From Bacteroidales bacterium (GTDB lineage Bacteria; Bacteroidota; Bacteroidia; Bacteroidales; JAADJA01): a stretch of 38,478 bases of DNA. The stretch covers positions 1 to 38,478 of the forward strand of contig JAFGBL010000012.1 in NCBI GenBank assembly GCA_016933115.1, read 5' to 3'. Positions 24,846-32,161 of the stretch are shown one piece after another. The notes beneath the pieces were generated by a model. That model worked only from the letters and a program-made list of their open reading frames with translations, was not told where the DNA came from and did no database searches. The first letter of the stretch is position 1; each line of letters opens with the position of its first letter. A program made the translations under genes and the position numbers.

Positions 24846-26318
24846 ATGAGACTAACTATTTTATTTTTGTTGTTACTCATTGGGATTGTTCAATCATGGT
24901 CTCAGCATGAACCGCAAACTTACATCCCCGATCCTGATCCCCTTGTTCAGCAGAAACTCGAACAATGGCAGAACCTGAAATTCGGTTTGCTGATGCACTG
25001 GGGAACATACAGCCAATGGGGCATTGTGGAATCCTGGTCGATTTGCCCGGAAGATTATGGCTGGTGCGAGCGGAAAAAAGGCAATAGCCCTGAAAATTAT
25101 TTTGAATATGTGAAAGAATACGAGAATTTGAAATCTACCTTTAACCCAACTCGGTTTGATCCTGAAAGATGGGCCAAAGCAGCTGCCAACGCCGGGATGA
25201 AATACGTGATCTTCACCACCAAACACCACGACGGCTATTGTATGTTCGACACAAAATACACCGATTACAAAATCACCGATGTTGGTTGCCCTTTCCATTC
25301 AAATCCCAAAGCCAATGTCACCAAAGAGATTTTCGATGCCGTTCGTGCCGAAGGAATGTGGGTGGGTCCTTATTTCTCTAAACCCGACTGGCACAACAAC
25401 GATTACTGGTATCCATATTTTTCCCCTATGGACCGTAATGTGAATTACGATCCGGCTGTTTATCCCGAAAAATGGGAAAACTTTGTTCAATTCACGCAAA
25501 ACCAGATCATGGAGTTAATGACGGATTATGGGCCGGTTGATATACTCTGGCTCGACGGCGGCTGGGTTCGTAAACACACCAAAGAGGAGATCGATAATTA
25601 TTACCGGGATACTTCAAATTATTCAGCCTCCGGATTTATGAAAACCAAACTCATCAACCAGGATATCCACATGGATGAACTTGTTAAGAAAGCCCGTGAA
25701 AAGCAACCGGGACTCATCGTTGTTGACCGCGCAGTTCCCGGGAAAAACCAGAATTACCTGACACCTGAGAACCGGGTTCCTGAAGAAGCTTTGCCTTATC
25801 CCTGGGAATCGTGTATCATCGCCGGCGGAAGTTGGTCGTGGGTTCCGGATGCCACCTACATGAGCGGGCGGGAAGCCATTCATCTGCTGGTAGATATTGT
25901 CGCAAAAGGAGGAAATCTGCTTCTGAACATAGCACCAGGCCCCGAAGGGCAATGGCATGAAGAAGCCTATAAAATGCTGGAAGAAATCGGAGGCTGGATG
26001 AAGGTGAATAGTGAAGCAATTTACGATACACGGGCATTTTATCCTTTCAAGGAAGGCAGGGTCTGCTATACTAAAAGTAAAGCAGAATCCATTTATGCAA
26101 TTTATTTAGTTGAAGAAAATGAAGATGTATTTTCCGAAGAACTTGCCTTGCCGGGTCTTCATGATGAATCAATTAAAAATATTGAAATTCTTGGCTTTGG
26201 GGCCAAAATTAATTGGAAGGTCACCGATGAAAATCTGGTAATTCAAATACCTTTGGCATTAAGAAAAAAACTTGTTGAAAATTATGCAGTAACGTTTAAA
26301 ATTTCCCTGAATGAATAA
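24846..26318 (+). CDS. GH29 alpha-L-fucosidase (second copy)
   Basis: The start is taken at ATG 24846 (490 residues), which gives a clean type I signal peptide (MRLTILFLLLLIGIVQSWSQ); the longer frame from 24816 puts ten polar residues before it. The GH29 barrel is complete: LKFGLLMHWGTYSQWG, FTTKHHDGYCMFDTKYTDY, then WLDGGWV with D237 as the expected nucleophile, and NLLLNIAPGPEGQW near residue 360. A beta-sandwich domain follows (about 395-490). WLDGGW is typical of the broader GH29 group, unlike the WFDGANG of the first copy, so the two enzymes probably cut different fucose linkages. Unlike its neighbours it is not a lipoprotein and should be periplasmic. Related sugars other than fucose cannot be excluded. 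Confidence 0.88.
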   Translation: MRLTILFLLLLIGIVQSWSQHEPQTYIPDPDPLVQQKLEQWQNLKFGLLMHWGTYSQWGIVESWSICPEDYGWCERKKGNSPENYFEYVKEYENLKSTFNPTRFDPERWAKAAANAGMKYVIFTTKHHDGYCMFDTKYTDYKITDVGCPFHSNPKANVTKEIFDAVRAEGMWVGPYFSKPDWHNNDYWYPYFSPMDRNVNYDPAVYPEKWENFVQFTQNQIMELMTDYGPVDILWLDGGWVRKHTKEEIDNYYRDTSNYSASGFMKTKLINQDIHMDELVKKAREKQPGLIVVDRAVPGKNQNYLTPENRVPEEALPYPWESCIIAGGSWSWVPDATYMSGREAIHLLVDIVAKGGNLLLNIAPGPEGQWHEEAYKMLEEIGGWMKVNSEAIYDTRAFYPFKEGRVCYTKSKAESIYAIYLVEENEDVFSEELALPGLHDESIKNIEILGFGAKINWKVTDENLVIQIPLALRKKLVENYAVTFKISLNE

Positions 26319-26388
26319 TTCCCGTTCAAAGGTTATTTTTTCCGGTTCAGGATAAAAATTTTTACAGGAAGACTATTTCCTTTTTGTT

Positions 26389-26424
26389 TTGCAGCAGTTT
26401 ATTAATTATTGAACAAAGCTGCAA
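26389..26424 (+). other. Possible leader hairpin before the multi-domain cytochrome gene
   Basis: TTGCAGC (26389-26395) and GCTGCAA (26418-26424) are perfectly complementary with a 22-base loop, and the right arm ends six bases before the ATG at 26431. In an RNA it would place the ribosome-binding region next to or inside a stem. This could be chance. Confidence 0.25.
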
Positions 26425-26430
26425 TGAAAC

Positions 26431-28020
26431 ATGAATAAACTGCTTTTCAATTTCCTTTTCATTCTTTTTTCAGGAATCATATTGATTAGTTCATGTAAAC
26501 ACAAACCTGAAGAAATTGCCGGACCGAATAATCCGACCATTGAACCACCCATTGATACCCTGGTTTGTGATTCATCGGATGTAACTTACCAGGGCATTGT
26601 TTATCCAATCCTGGAGACGTATTGCATCAGTTGTCATAGTGGTCCAACTCCTTCGGGTGCCCTGGATTTTTCAGATTACAGGGATGTCGCTTTTGTTGCT
26701 CAGAGCGGGCAGTTGGCGGGAGCCATAAAGCATTTGGATGGCTTTGAACCGATGCCTCAGGACGGAAATAAATTATCCAATTGTGAGATTTCCCTCATCG
26801 AAAAGTGGATCAATGATACTACTTTCGTGATGCCACCGGATATAACTGACTGTGATACATCTTTTGTGACTTACCCCGAAACTATATATCCCATTTTACA
26901 GGCAAACTGTATTTCCTGTCATGGTCCCCCTCTTCCTGAAGCAGGTTTGGATTTCACTGATTACAGCGATGTGGCATATGTTGCTGAAAATGGGACTTTG
27001 CTTGGTGCCATAAAACATTTATCGGGTTTTGAACCCATGCCACAGAATGCTCCGCCATTGACCGATTGTGAAATAACCCTTATCGAAAAATGGATCAAAG
27101 ACACTATATTCATTATTCCTCCTGATACTACAATATGCGATTCATCGAATGTGACTTATCCCGGAACGGTATTTCCGATTTTGCAGCAAAATTGTATTAC
27201 CTGTCATAGCCAGCCCATCCCGGCGGGCGGACTCGATTTCAATGATTATGAAAATGTCGCATTTGTTGCACAGAGTGGACAATTGATGGGAGCAATCAGG
27301 CAATTGCCTCCCTACACTCCTATGCCAGAAAATGGACCTCCTTTAACCGATTGTGAAATTGGCCTCATCCAGAAATGGATCAATGATACTACTTTCAATA
27401 CCGGGAGCGGAGGAATTTCCTGTGATCCCGATACGATATATTTTCAGAATGATGTTCTTCCATTGCTTCAATCAAGTTGTGGCATTGCAGGATGCCACGA
27501 TCAGCAATCGGCTCAGGATGGAGTGGTACTCACCAGTTATTTATCGGTGATGCAAACTGCCGGTGTAGTACCGTTTGATCCACAAGAGAGTGAAATTTAT
27601 GAGGTAATCACCGAAAATGACCCTGACGACCGTATGCCTCCACCGCCTGCAGCTCCACTCAACAGTGATCAAATTCAAATAATATATAAATGGATCGCAC
27701 AGGGAGCCCTCAATAATTATTGTGATCAGGAAGATTGTGATTCGGTTAATGTCATATTTTCTGAAACCGTTTTTCCTATTATTCAAAACAAATGTTACGG
27801 TTGTCATAGCGGTTCCAATCCCAGCGGAGGCATCAGCCTGACCAATTATAACCAGGTGAAGGCTCAGGCAAGTATTCCTGTAGGTTCCCCGGGAAGTTTG
27901 TTGGGGGCAATAACCTGGGCAAACGGGAATACTCCGATGCCGCAAAACGGCAATCAGCTTTCAGAATGCAACATTGCCCAGATAAGGAATTGGATAGATG
28001 ACGGGATGCCTGACAATTAA
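26431..28020 (+). CDS. Five-domain c-type cytochrome lipoprotein
   Basis: The 529-residue protein has a lipoprotein signal (lipobox LISSC, Cys22). Five tandem c-type cytochrome domains of about 95-105 residues follow, with heme-binding motifs CISCH (65-69), CISCH (160-164), CITCH (255-259), CGIAGCH (350-356, a CX4CH variant) and CYGCH (455-459). Each ends in a PMP or RMP turn (such as FEPMPQDG), whose Met is the likely distal ligand, and a Cys plus IEKWI helix. The first three repeats are exactly 95 residues apart and very alike, pointing to internal duplication. It should be a membrane-anchored electron carrier, exported and matured by a cytochrome c biogenesis system not in this window. It is followed by a one-domain relative and a barrel protein, suggesting one module. 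Its partner and electron donor are unknown. Confidence 0.85.
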   Translation: MNKLLFNFLFILFSGIILISSCKHKPEEIAGPNNPTIEPPIDTLVCDSSDVTYQGIVYPILETYCISCHSGPTPSGALDFSDYRDVAFVAQSGQLAGAIKHLDGFEPMPQDGNKLSNCEISLIEKWINDTTFVMPPDITDCDTSFVTYPETIYPILQANCISCHGPPLPEAGLDFTDYSDVAYVAENGTLLGAIKHLSGFEPMPQNAPPLTDCEITLIEKWIKDTIFIIPPDTTICDSSNVTYPGTVFPILQQNCITCHSQPIPAGGLDFNDYENVAFVAQSGQLMGAIRQLPPYTPMPENGPPLTDCEIGLIQKWINDTTFNTGSGGISCDPDTIYFQNDVLPLLQSSCGIAGCHDQQSAQDGVVLTSYLSVMQTAGVVPFDPQESEIYEVITENDPDDRMPPPPAAPLNSDQIQIIYKWIAQGALNNYCDQEDCDSVNVIFSETVFPIIQNKCYGCHSGSNPSGGISLTNYNQVKAQASIPVGSPGSLLGAITWANGNTPMPQNGNQLSECNIAQIRNWIDDGMPDN

Positions 28021-28053
28021 TAGAGGGAGAAGCCGGATTTAAGTATTGCCTGC

Positions 28054-28083
28054 CTGGAAGCAAATCAATTTTAAGCTTTCCAG
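28054..28083 (+). other. Small hairpin between the two cytochrome genes
   Basis: CTGGAAGC (28054-28061) and GCTTTCCAG (28075-28083) pair with one bulged base and a 13-base loop, in the 180-base gap after the five-domain cytochrome gene. There is no T tract. It could reduce or process read-through, but the evidence is slight. Confidence 0.25.
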
Positions 28084-28200
28084 TGCTGAAGGACAAGGCA
28101 AAACAGATTTGGCAAGAATTTGTTTAATGTAGGAAAATCAGGTAAAAGTTGTGTTCCTGAAATAAAGAAATATCATTTAACAGTTGAAAAAAAATATTGA

Positions 28201-28578
28201 ATGAAAACAATAAGAATTATCAGATTATGGATATTTATTACCGGTTTTGCGGTTTTGCAATCTTGTTATTATGACTCGGAAGAGGAACTTTACCCATCAG
28301 AAAGCAATTGCGATTTAAGCAATGTAACCTATTCAGGTACGATTACAGCAATTCTGAGTCAGAATTGTTATTCCTGTCATTCCAGTAATTTTCCTCAAGG
28401 GAATGTTGTACTGGATAATTACGATGATTTGAAGGTGGTAATTGATAACGGGCGATTTTGGGGGGCTGTCAACCATGAAAGCGGCTTTACGCCCATGCCT
28501 CAAAATCTTCCCAAACTTCCTCAATGTGAACTAGATAAAATTAAAACCTGGTTGGATAACGGAGCTATGAATAATTAA
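28201..28578 (+). CDS. Single-domain c-type cytochrome lipoprotein
   Basis: The 125-residue protein has a lipoprotein signal (AVLQSC) and one domain clearly related to those of the preceding gene: a CDLSNVTYSGTITAILSQ lead-in, CYSCH as the heme motif, a middle LDNYDDLKVVIDNGRFWGAV, then GFTPMPQN with the likely Met ligand and LDKIKTWLDNGAMNN at the end. It probably arose from the same ancestor as the five-domain protein. It begins 180 bases after that gene and lies only 11 bases before the DUF5777 gene, so the last two are surely co-transcribed. It should be a small electron carrier anchored in a membrane facing the periplasm. Confidence 0.85.
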   Translation: MKTIRIIRLWIFITGFAVLQSCYYDSEEELYPSESNCDLSNVTYSGTITAILSQNCYSCHSSNFPQGNVVLDNYDDLKVVIDNGRFWGAVNHESGFTPMPQNLPKLPQCELDKIKTWLDNGAMNN

Positions 28579-28589
28579 ATAATGAACAA

Positions 28590-29492
28590 ATGAAAAAATT
28601 GACATTAATATTTTCGGTTTTTCTTGGTTTAAATTTTTCACTGCCTGCACAGGATGACCTCCTGGATTTATTAGGAAATGATGAACAACCGGTTGAATAT
28701 GCCTATGCTACGTTCAAAACATCAAGGATCGTCAATTCACATACGGTTGAACAGCCTGCTGAGGGAGTCCTGTTATTTCTGATCCAGCACCGGTTTGGTA
28801 GATTAAATACCGGAGCATATGAAATGTTTGGCCTCGATCAGGCGACCATCAGGTTGGGCCTGGAGTACGGAATAACAGGCCGGTTAAGTGTAGGTGTAGG
28901 GAGAAGTTCGTATGAAAAAACATTTGATGGGTTTGTAAAATATAAAATTCTGAGGCAAAGTACCGGAGCACGAAAAATGCCTGTAACCATGTCGTATTAC
29001 GGTAGTGTGAATTTAAACTCCCTCAAATGGGAAGATATGGGTGTGGAGGACCGTAAAAACTATTTTAGTTCGCGTGTGAGCTATACCCAGATGTTGCTTG
29101 TTGCAAGGAAAATCAACAGCAGCATCTCGCTGCAACTGATGCCGGCTTATACGCATAAAAACCTGGTTCCAACAACGGAAGATGCCAACGATATTTTTTC
29201 TATAGGTATTGGGGGTCGGGTTAAAATTACCCACAGGATGTCAATAAATGCAGAGTACTTTTATACCCCGGAAAACCAGATTTCATATGAATTTCAGCAA
29301 CCATTATCCATTGGGATCGATATCGAGACCGGCGGACATGTTTTCCAGTTGCATTTTTCCAACAGCCAGGCCTTTTTCGACCGTGGATATCTCACCGAAA
29401 CAACAGGTAAATGGAGTAAAGGTGATATTTACTTTGGCTTCAATATTTCAAGGGTATTTACCCTTAAAAAACCACCGGAGTTTAAAGAGTAA
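28590..29492 (+). CDS. DUF5777 family outer-membrane-barrel-like protein
   Basis: The 300-residue protein has a type I signal peptide (residues 1-20, cut near LPAQ) and alternating amphipathic strands typical of an outer-membrane beta-barrel: ATIRLGLEYGITGRLSVGVG, VTMSYYGSVNLNSLKWED, SISLQLMPAYTHK, MSINAEYFYTPEN and IYFGFNISRVFTL. The motif HTVEQPAEGVLLFLIQHRFG near the start fits the DUF5777 pattern. Its function is not established. Being 11 bases after a cytochrome gene suggests that the barrel and the heme lipoproteins work together, possibly as a conduit or docking site in the outer membrane. That role is inference. Confidence 0.75.
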   Translation: MKKLTLIFSVFLGLNFSLPAQDDLLDLLGNDEQPVEYAYATFKTSRIVNSHTVEQPAEGVLLFLIQHRFGRLNTGAYEMFGLDQATIRLGLEYGITGRLSVGVGRSSYEKTFDGFVKYKILRQSTGARKMPVTMSYYGSVNLNSLKWEDMGVEDRKNYFSSRVSYTQMLLVARKINSSISLQLMPAYTHKNLVPTTEDANDIFSIGIGGRVKITHRMSINAEYFYTPENQISYEFQQPLSIGIDIETGGHVFQLHFSNSQAFFDRGYLTETTGKWSKGDIYFGFNISRVFTLKKPPEFKE

Positions 29493-29534
29493 CAGTAATT
29501 TTTTCCCTTCCCTAATTTACTCATGTAAAGGTCT

Positions 29535-29698
29535 GTCCAAAAAGTCTGAAGGAACCGTCATTGCTGAGAACCGCATGGCGTTTAAGCTTTAGCGTTGGCA
29601 CAGGAACGACGAAGTAAACTGTTGATAAACAAAGCATGGAGATTACTTCTCCCGAGGAAAAAGCAGGATCGCAATAACCTAAAACCAATTTTTTTGAC
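29535..29698. repeat. Nested imperfect palindromic element (about 164 bp)
   Basis: Three pairs of arms are nested around one centre: GTCCAAAAAGT (29535-29545) with ATTTTTTTGAC (29688-29698), 9 of 11 complementary; GTCATTGC (29557-29564) with GCAATAAC (29671-29678), 7 of 8; and GAAGTAAACT (29611-29620) with AGATTACTTC (29640-29649), 9 of 10. It looks like a decayed MITE or large dispersed hairpin. It lies in the gap between the DUF5777 gene and the convergent minus-strand operon and has no ORF. Confidence 0.55.
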
Positions 29699-29954
29699 GC
29701 CTCGTTTTTTACAATGCTAAAAAGGGTTGCAACTTGACGACAGTTTAATTTAGTCCTGAATTCGGACCAGTACTTTCGTTAATGGGTAATCCTAAAAGAA
29801 GATTTAATATATTCAAATCAAATCTGATCAATATGGTGGATGGATCATCATTTTCCAGTTGATGGAAAGAAAGTTCATTAAATTTGGCATTTAAAATACC
29901 TTTTAAAATTATTTAAGGAATTGGTTTTGGGAGTTTATTAAAATTCGGAAGGCT
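29699..29954. other. Rest of the convergent intergenic gap
   Basis: These bases lie between the nested palindrome and the minus-strand terminator. I see only a 26-codon frame (MGNPKRRFNIFKSNLINMVD..., from about 29782) with no ribosome-binding site or recognisable family, and AT-rich sequence. I do not call a gene. Confidence 0.5.
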
Positions 29955-29995
29955 AAAAAAAGTGCCATAACGATCATTATCATTATGGCACTTTT
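29955..29995 (-). terminator. Rho-independent terminator of the OB-fold/YceI/DUF2892 operon
   Basis: A perfect 13-base stem (AAAAGTGCCATAA at 29958-29970 with TTATGGCACTTTT at 29983-29995) encloses a 12-base loop. Read on the minus strand, the right arm runs into seven T residues (29961-29955). It begins 28 bases after the stop of the 30024-30227 gene. Confidence 0.88.
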
Positions 29996-30023
29996 CAAAT
30001 TTTCCCAGCTCTCTCCGGAAAAC

Positions 30024-30227
30024 TTATTTTTTCTTTTTCGTACTCATACCCATGGGTACGTAAAGCGGGCAGAAACTTATCAAACTGGTCAGCAGAAAAA
30101 TGATTGCCAGTATCAATAAGATAATTCCCAAAACGCCTGATAGAACATTTGTAAAATACAATACTCCGATAACAATTGCCAGGATAAGTCTTATGATCCT
30201 GTCAGTTGATCCCATGTTTGTTTTCAT
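30024..30227 (-). CDS. DUF2892 (YgaP-like) small membrane protein
   Basis: I take the ATG at 30227 (67 residues: MKTNMGSTDRIIRLILA...); the longer frame to 30266 adds 13 residues that do not fit the family. The product has the DUF2892 pattern: an N-terminal NMGSTDRIIRLILAIVIGVL, two membrane helices (about 12-27 and 30-50, VLGIILLILAIIFLLTSLIS), then FCPLYVPMGMSTKKKK. The family is the membrane part found alone or fused to rhodanese domains (YgaP), with conserved Cys in the CPLY turn. The role is unclear; sulfur chemistry is suggested only by relatives. It is the last gene of the operon, 59 bases after the YceI gene. Confidence 0.85.
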   Translation of the reverse strand: MKTNMGSTDRIIRLILAIVIGVLYFTNVLSGVLGIILLILAIIFLLTSLISFCPLYVPMGMSTKKKK

Positions 30228-30286
30228 AATCTTGTTTTTATTTAAAATTAAACAACTAAAGTTCAATAGAGTTCAATGGGCGGTTA

Positions 30287-30838
30287 TCAACCCTTGTATT
30301 TTTCTAATTTGACTTCCACCGTTACCTCAATTTCTTCGGCAATATTGTTGATTACCGTTTTGGGGATCCTGATGTCGAAATCGGCCGGTTTCAGTATAAA
30401 TTTTGACACTCCGGTAACACGATCCCCCGCAACTTCAATAACTCCATTTTCCATAATGCTTTTTGTAACACCATGGATGGTGAGGTCACCCTCCACAGTT
30501 ACATTATATTTCCCATTTTGCGTAAACTTCACATCCTGAATATTGCTGATCTTACCGATGAAGGAAGCGCTCGGGAATTTATGTGATTCCACGTAATTTT
30601 CGTTAAAATGTTCCTGCATCAGTGCTTTTTCAAATGCAAACGATTTCATTAAGACCTTAAAGACAAAATCACCCGATTGTGAGTCCAGGGCAGAATTTAC
30701 CTGCCGGTTGTGGGCCTCAATGGTCTCAACAGGGGTTTCGGAGTAAAATTTAATATACCCGTTTTTTGTTATATATTTTTGAGCAAAAGCAGGGCTGACC
30801 AGAATCAATACCGCAATAACAATTAATATTCTATTCAT
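30287..30838 (-). CDS. YceI family protein
   Basis: The 183-residue protein has a signal peptide (residues 1-19, cut after AFA) and a lipocalin-like YceI barrel: ITKNGYIKFYSETPVETIEA, FKVLMKSFAFEKALMQEHF, ENYVESHKFPSASFIGKI, GDLTIHGVTKSI and FDIRIPKTVINNIAEEIEV. YceI proteins bind isoprenoid-type lipids in the periplasm and are often near electron-transport genes. The gene follows the OB-fold gene after 17 bases. It resembles the second YceI gene at 35095-35661, which is clearly a diverged paralogue. Confidence 0.9.
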   Translation of the reverse strand: MNRILIVIAVLILVSPAFAQKYITKNGYIKFYSETPVETIEAHNRQVNSALDSQSGDFVFKVLMKSFAFEKALMQEHFNENYVESHKFPSASFIGKISNIQDVKFTQNGKYNVTVEGDLTIHGVTKSIMENGVIEVAGDRVTGVSKFILKPADFDIRIPKTVINNIAEEIEVTVEVKLEKYKG

Positions 30839-30855
30839 AACAAGTTGTGTTTAGT

Positions 30856-31287
30856 TTATTCTATTAGTGAACAATATTCCATAATGATATCGGTATCATT
30901 AAAACCGGTGCAGAACCCTTTGATGGTTACTTCATTTCCGGCCAGATCCTGAATTTTCGACGCCTGACCTTCAAGCATTGAGCACCTGATACCCTCATCT
31001 CCAAACATGCCCTCTTCAATCGCAAATACGGCAATAGTCAGGGAGTCGGGAGTTTCAATTTTACTTAATGTTCCTGTTACCTGTAGTACTTTACCAGTGT
31101 ATTTTTCTGAAGCTTCATGCCTGGATATTTTATATGAATTATATACTTCCATTGCCGGAAGTATAAAATCAGGGGTGGCTTTTTCAAAATCTATGTGGGG
31201 TTTGTTATAGACAAATTTATATGCCAGGACAGCTCCAATAATTCCCAGAATTAAAATTGCCGTTGTTATTAATATCCACTTTTTCAT
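30856..31287 (-). CDS. Membrane-anchored OB-fold (tRNA_anti-like) protein
   Basis: The 143-residue protein has one N-terminal membrane helix (about 4-24, ILITTAILILGIIGAVLAY) and a periplasmic-facing domain with the OB-fold pattern of the tRNA_anti-like family: YTGKVLQVTGTLSKIE, LTIAVFAIEEGMFGDEGIRCSM and GNEVTIKGFCTGFNDTDIIM. A Cys pair (in IRCSM and GFCTG) is typical. The function is not known, and nucleic acid binding should not be assumed because the domain is outside the cytoplasm. It is the first gene of the operon with YceI and DUF2892. Confidence 0.8.
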   Translation of the reverse strand: MKKWILITTAILILGIIGAVLAYKFVYNKPHIDFEKATPDFILPAMEVYNSYKISRHEASEKYTGKVLQVTGTLSKIETPDSLTIAVFAIEEGMFGDEGIRCSMLEGQASKIQDLAGNEVTIKGFCTGFNDTDIIMEYCSLIE

Positions 31288-31391
31288 TGAATTAATTTTA
31301 TTTGCTACAAAGAAAAAATGAAATAACCCGAAAATAAAATTGAATCTTTTGAACAGGAATTATTTCCGGTTGAACCGGGAAAAAATAAATT

Positions 31392-32156
31392 TTACTCAGA
31401 TTGGCCTGCCAGCCATTTTTTAAAACTGCCCGAACGGTCGGTGGATGCAATCGTATCCTGTTCGCATGGTGGATGAAGGATGATCTTAACCCTCGATTTA
31501 CTATAAGTATACATTTCCCTGATTGACTTGTAGCTGATAATAAATTGCCGGTTAATCCGGTAAAATTTCAGCGGGTCGAGGATAGGCTCCAGGTTGTCAA
31601 GGCTTACATCGAGAGGATACTGTAGGTTTTCAAACGTTTTAAAGAATATATTTCCTTCTGATGTAAAAAAGTAAGCAATATCATCAACGTCAATGGCTTT
31701 GATCTTTTGGCCATAACGTACAACAAACCTTTTTTGGAAACTTTCTTTATTCAGGATTTTAGCCAGCTCGGTATAATCAAAATCGACTTGTCGTTTGCTT
31801 TTATGAAATTCGCTGTATTTGGCAAGTGCTTCAATCAGTTCCTCTTTTTTTACAGGTTTTAACAGGTAATCGATGCTGTTTACCCTAAAAGCCTGCAACG
31901 CATATTGATCGAATGCAGTTATAAAAATAACCGGTACCTTGATTTCAACTTCCTTGAAAATTTCAAAAGCCGAACCATCAGCTAATTGGATATCCTGAAA
32001 AACAAGGTCGGGGTTTGGATTCTTTTTATACCAATCAATACTGGAACTCACACTATCCAGCGTATTTAGAATTTCAATTTCAGGCTCGATCTCTGTGAGC
32101 AATTTTATTAACCTGTCGGCTGTTGCCTGTTCGTCTTCAATTATGAGTACTTTCAT
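31392..32156 (-). CDS. LytTR-type response regulator
   Basis: The 254-residue protein has an N-terminal receiver domain: the acidic pair in IIEDEQ, phosphoacceptor D55 in LVFQDIQLADG, T80 in FITAFD and K100 in LLKPVK. A LytTR DNA-binding domain follows (about 140-250: RFVVRYGQKIKAIDVDDIAYFFTSEGNI, YPLDVSLDNLEPILDPLKFYRINRQFII, YTYSKSRVKIILHPP). It should be phosphorylated by the kinase encoded immediately upstream (five bases between the stop and this ATG) and bind direct-repeat promoters. Targets cannot be read here, but the linked YceI operons are candidates. The start is ATG 32156. Confidence 0.93.
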   Translation of the reverse strand: MKVLIIEDEQATADRLIKLLTEIEPEIEILNTLDSVSSSIDWYKKNPNPDLVFQDIQLADGSAFEIFKEVEIKVPVIFITAFDQYALQAFRVNSIDYLLKPVKKEELIEALAKYSEFHKSKRQVDFDYTELAKILNKESFQKRFVVRYGQKIKAIDVDDIAYFFTSEGNIFFKTFENLQYPLDVSLDNLEPILDPLKFYRINRQFIISYKSIREMYTYSKSRVKIILHPPCEQDTIASTDRSGSFKKWLAGQSE

Positions 32157-32161
32157 GGTTT

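Noticed and set aside
29782-29862. 26-codon frame starting MGNPKRRF
   Set aside because: Very short, no ribosome-binding site, no family, in a repeat-rich gap.
31366-31378. CCGGTTGAACCGG palindrome after the LytTR regulator as a terminator
   Set aside because: The one-base centre leaves no proper loop, and no T tract follows on the minus strand.
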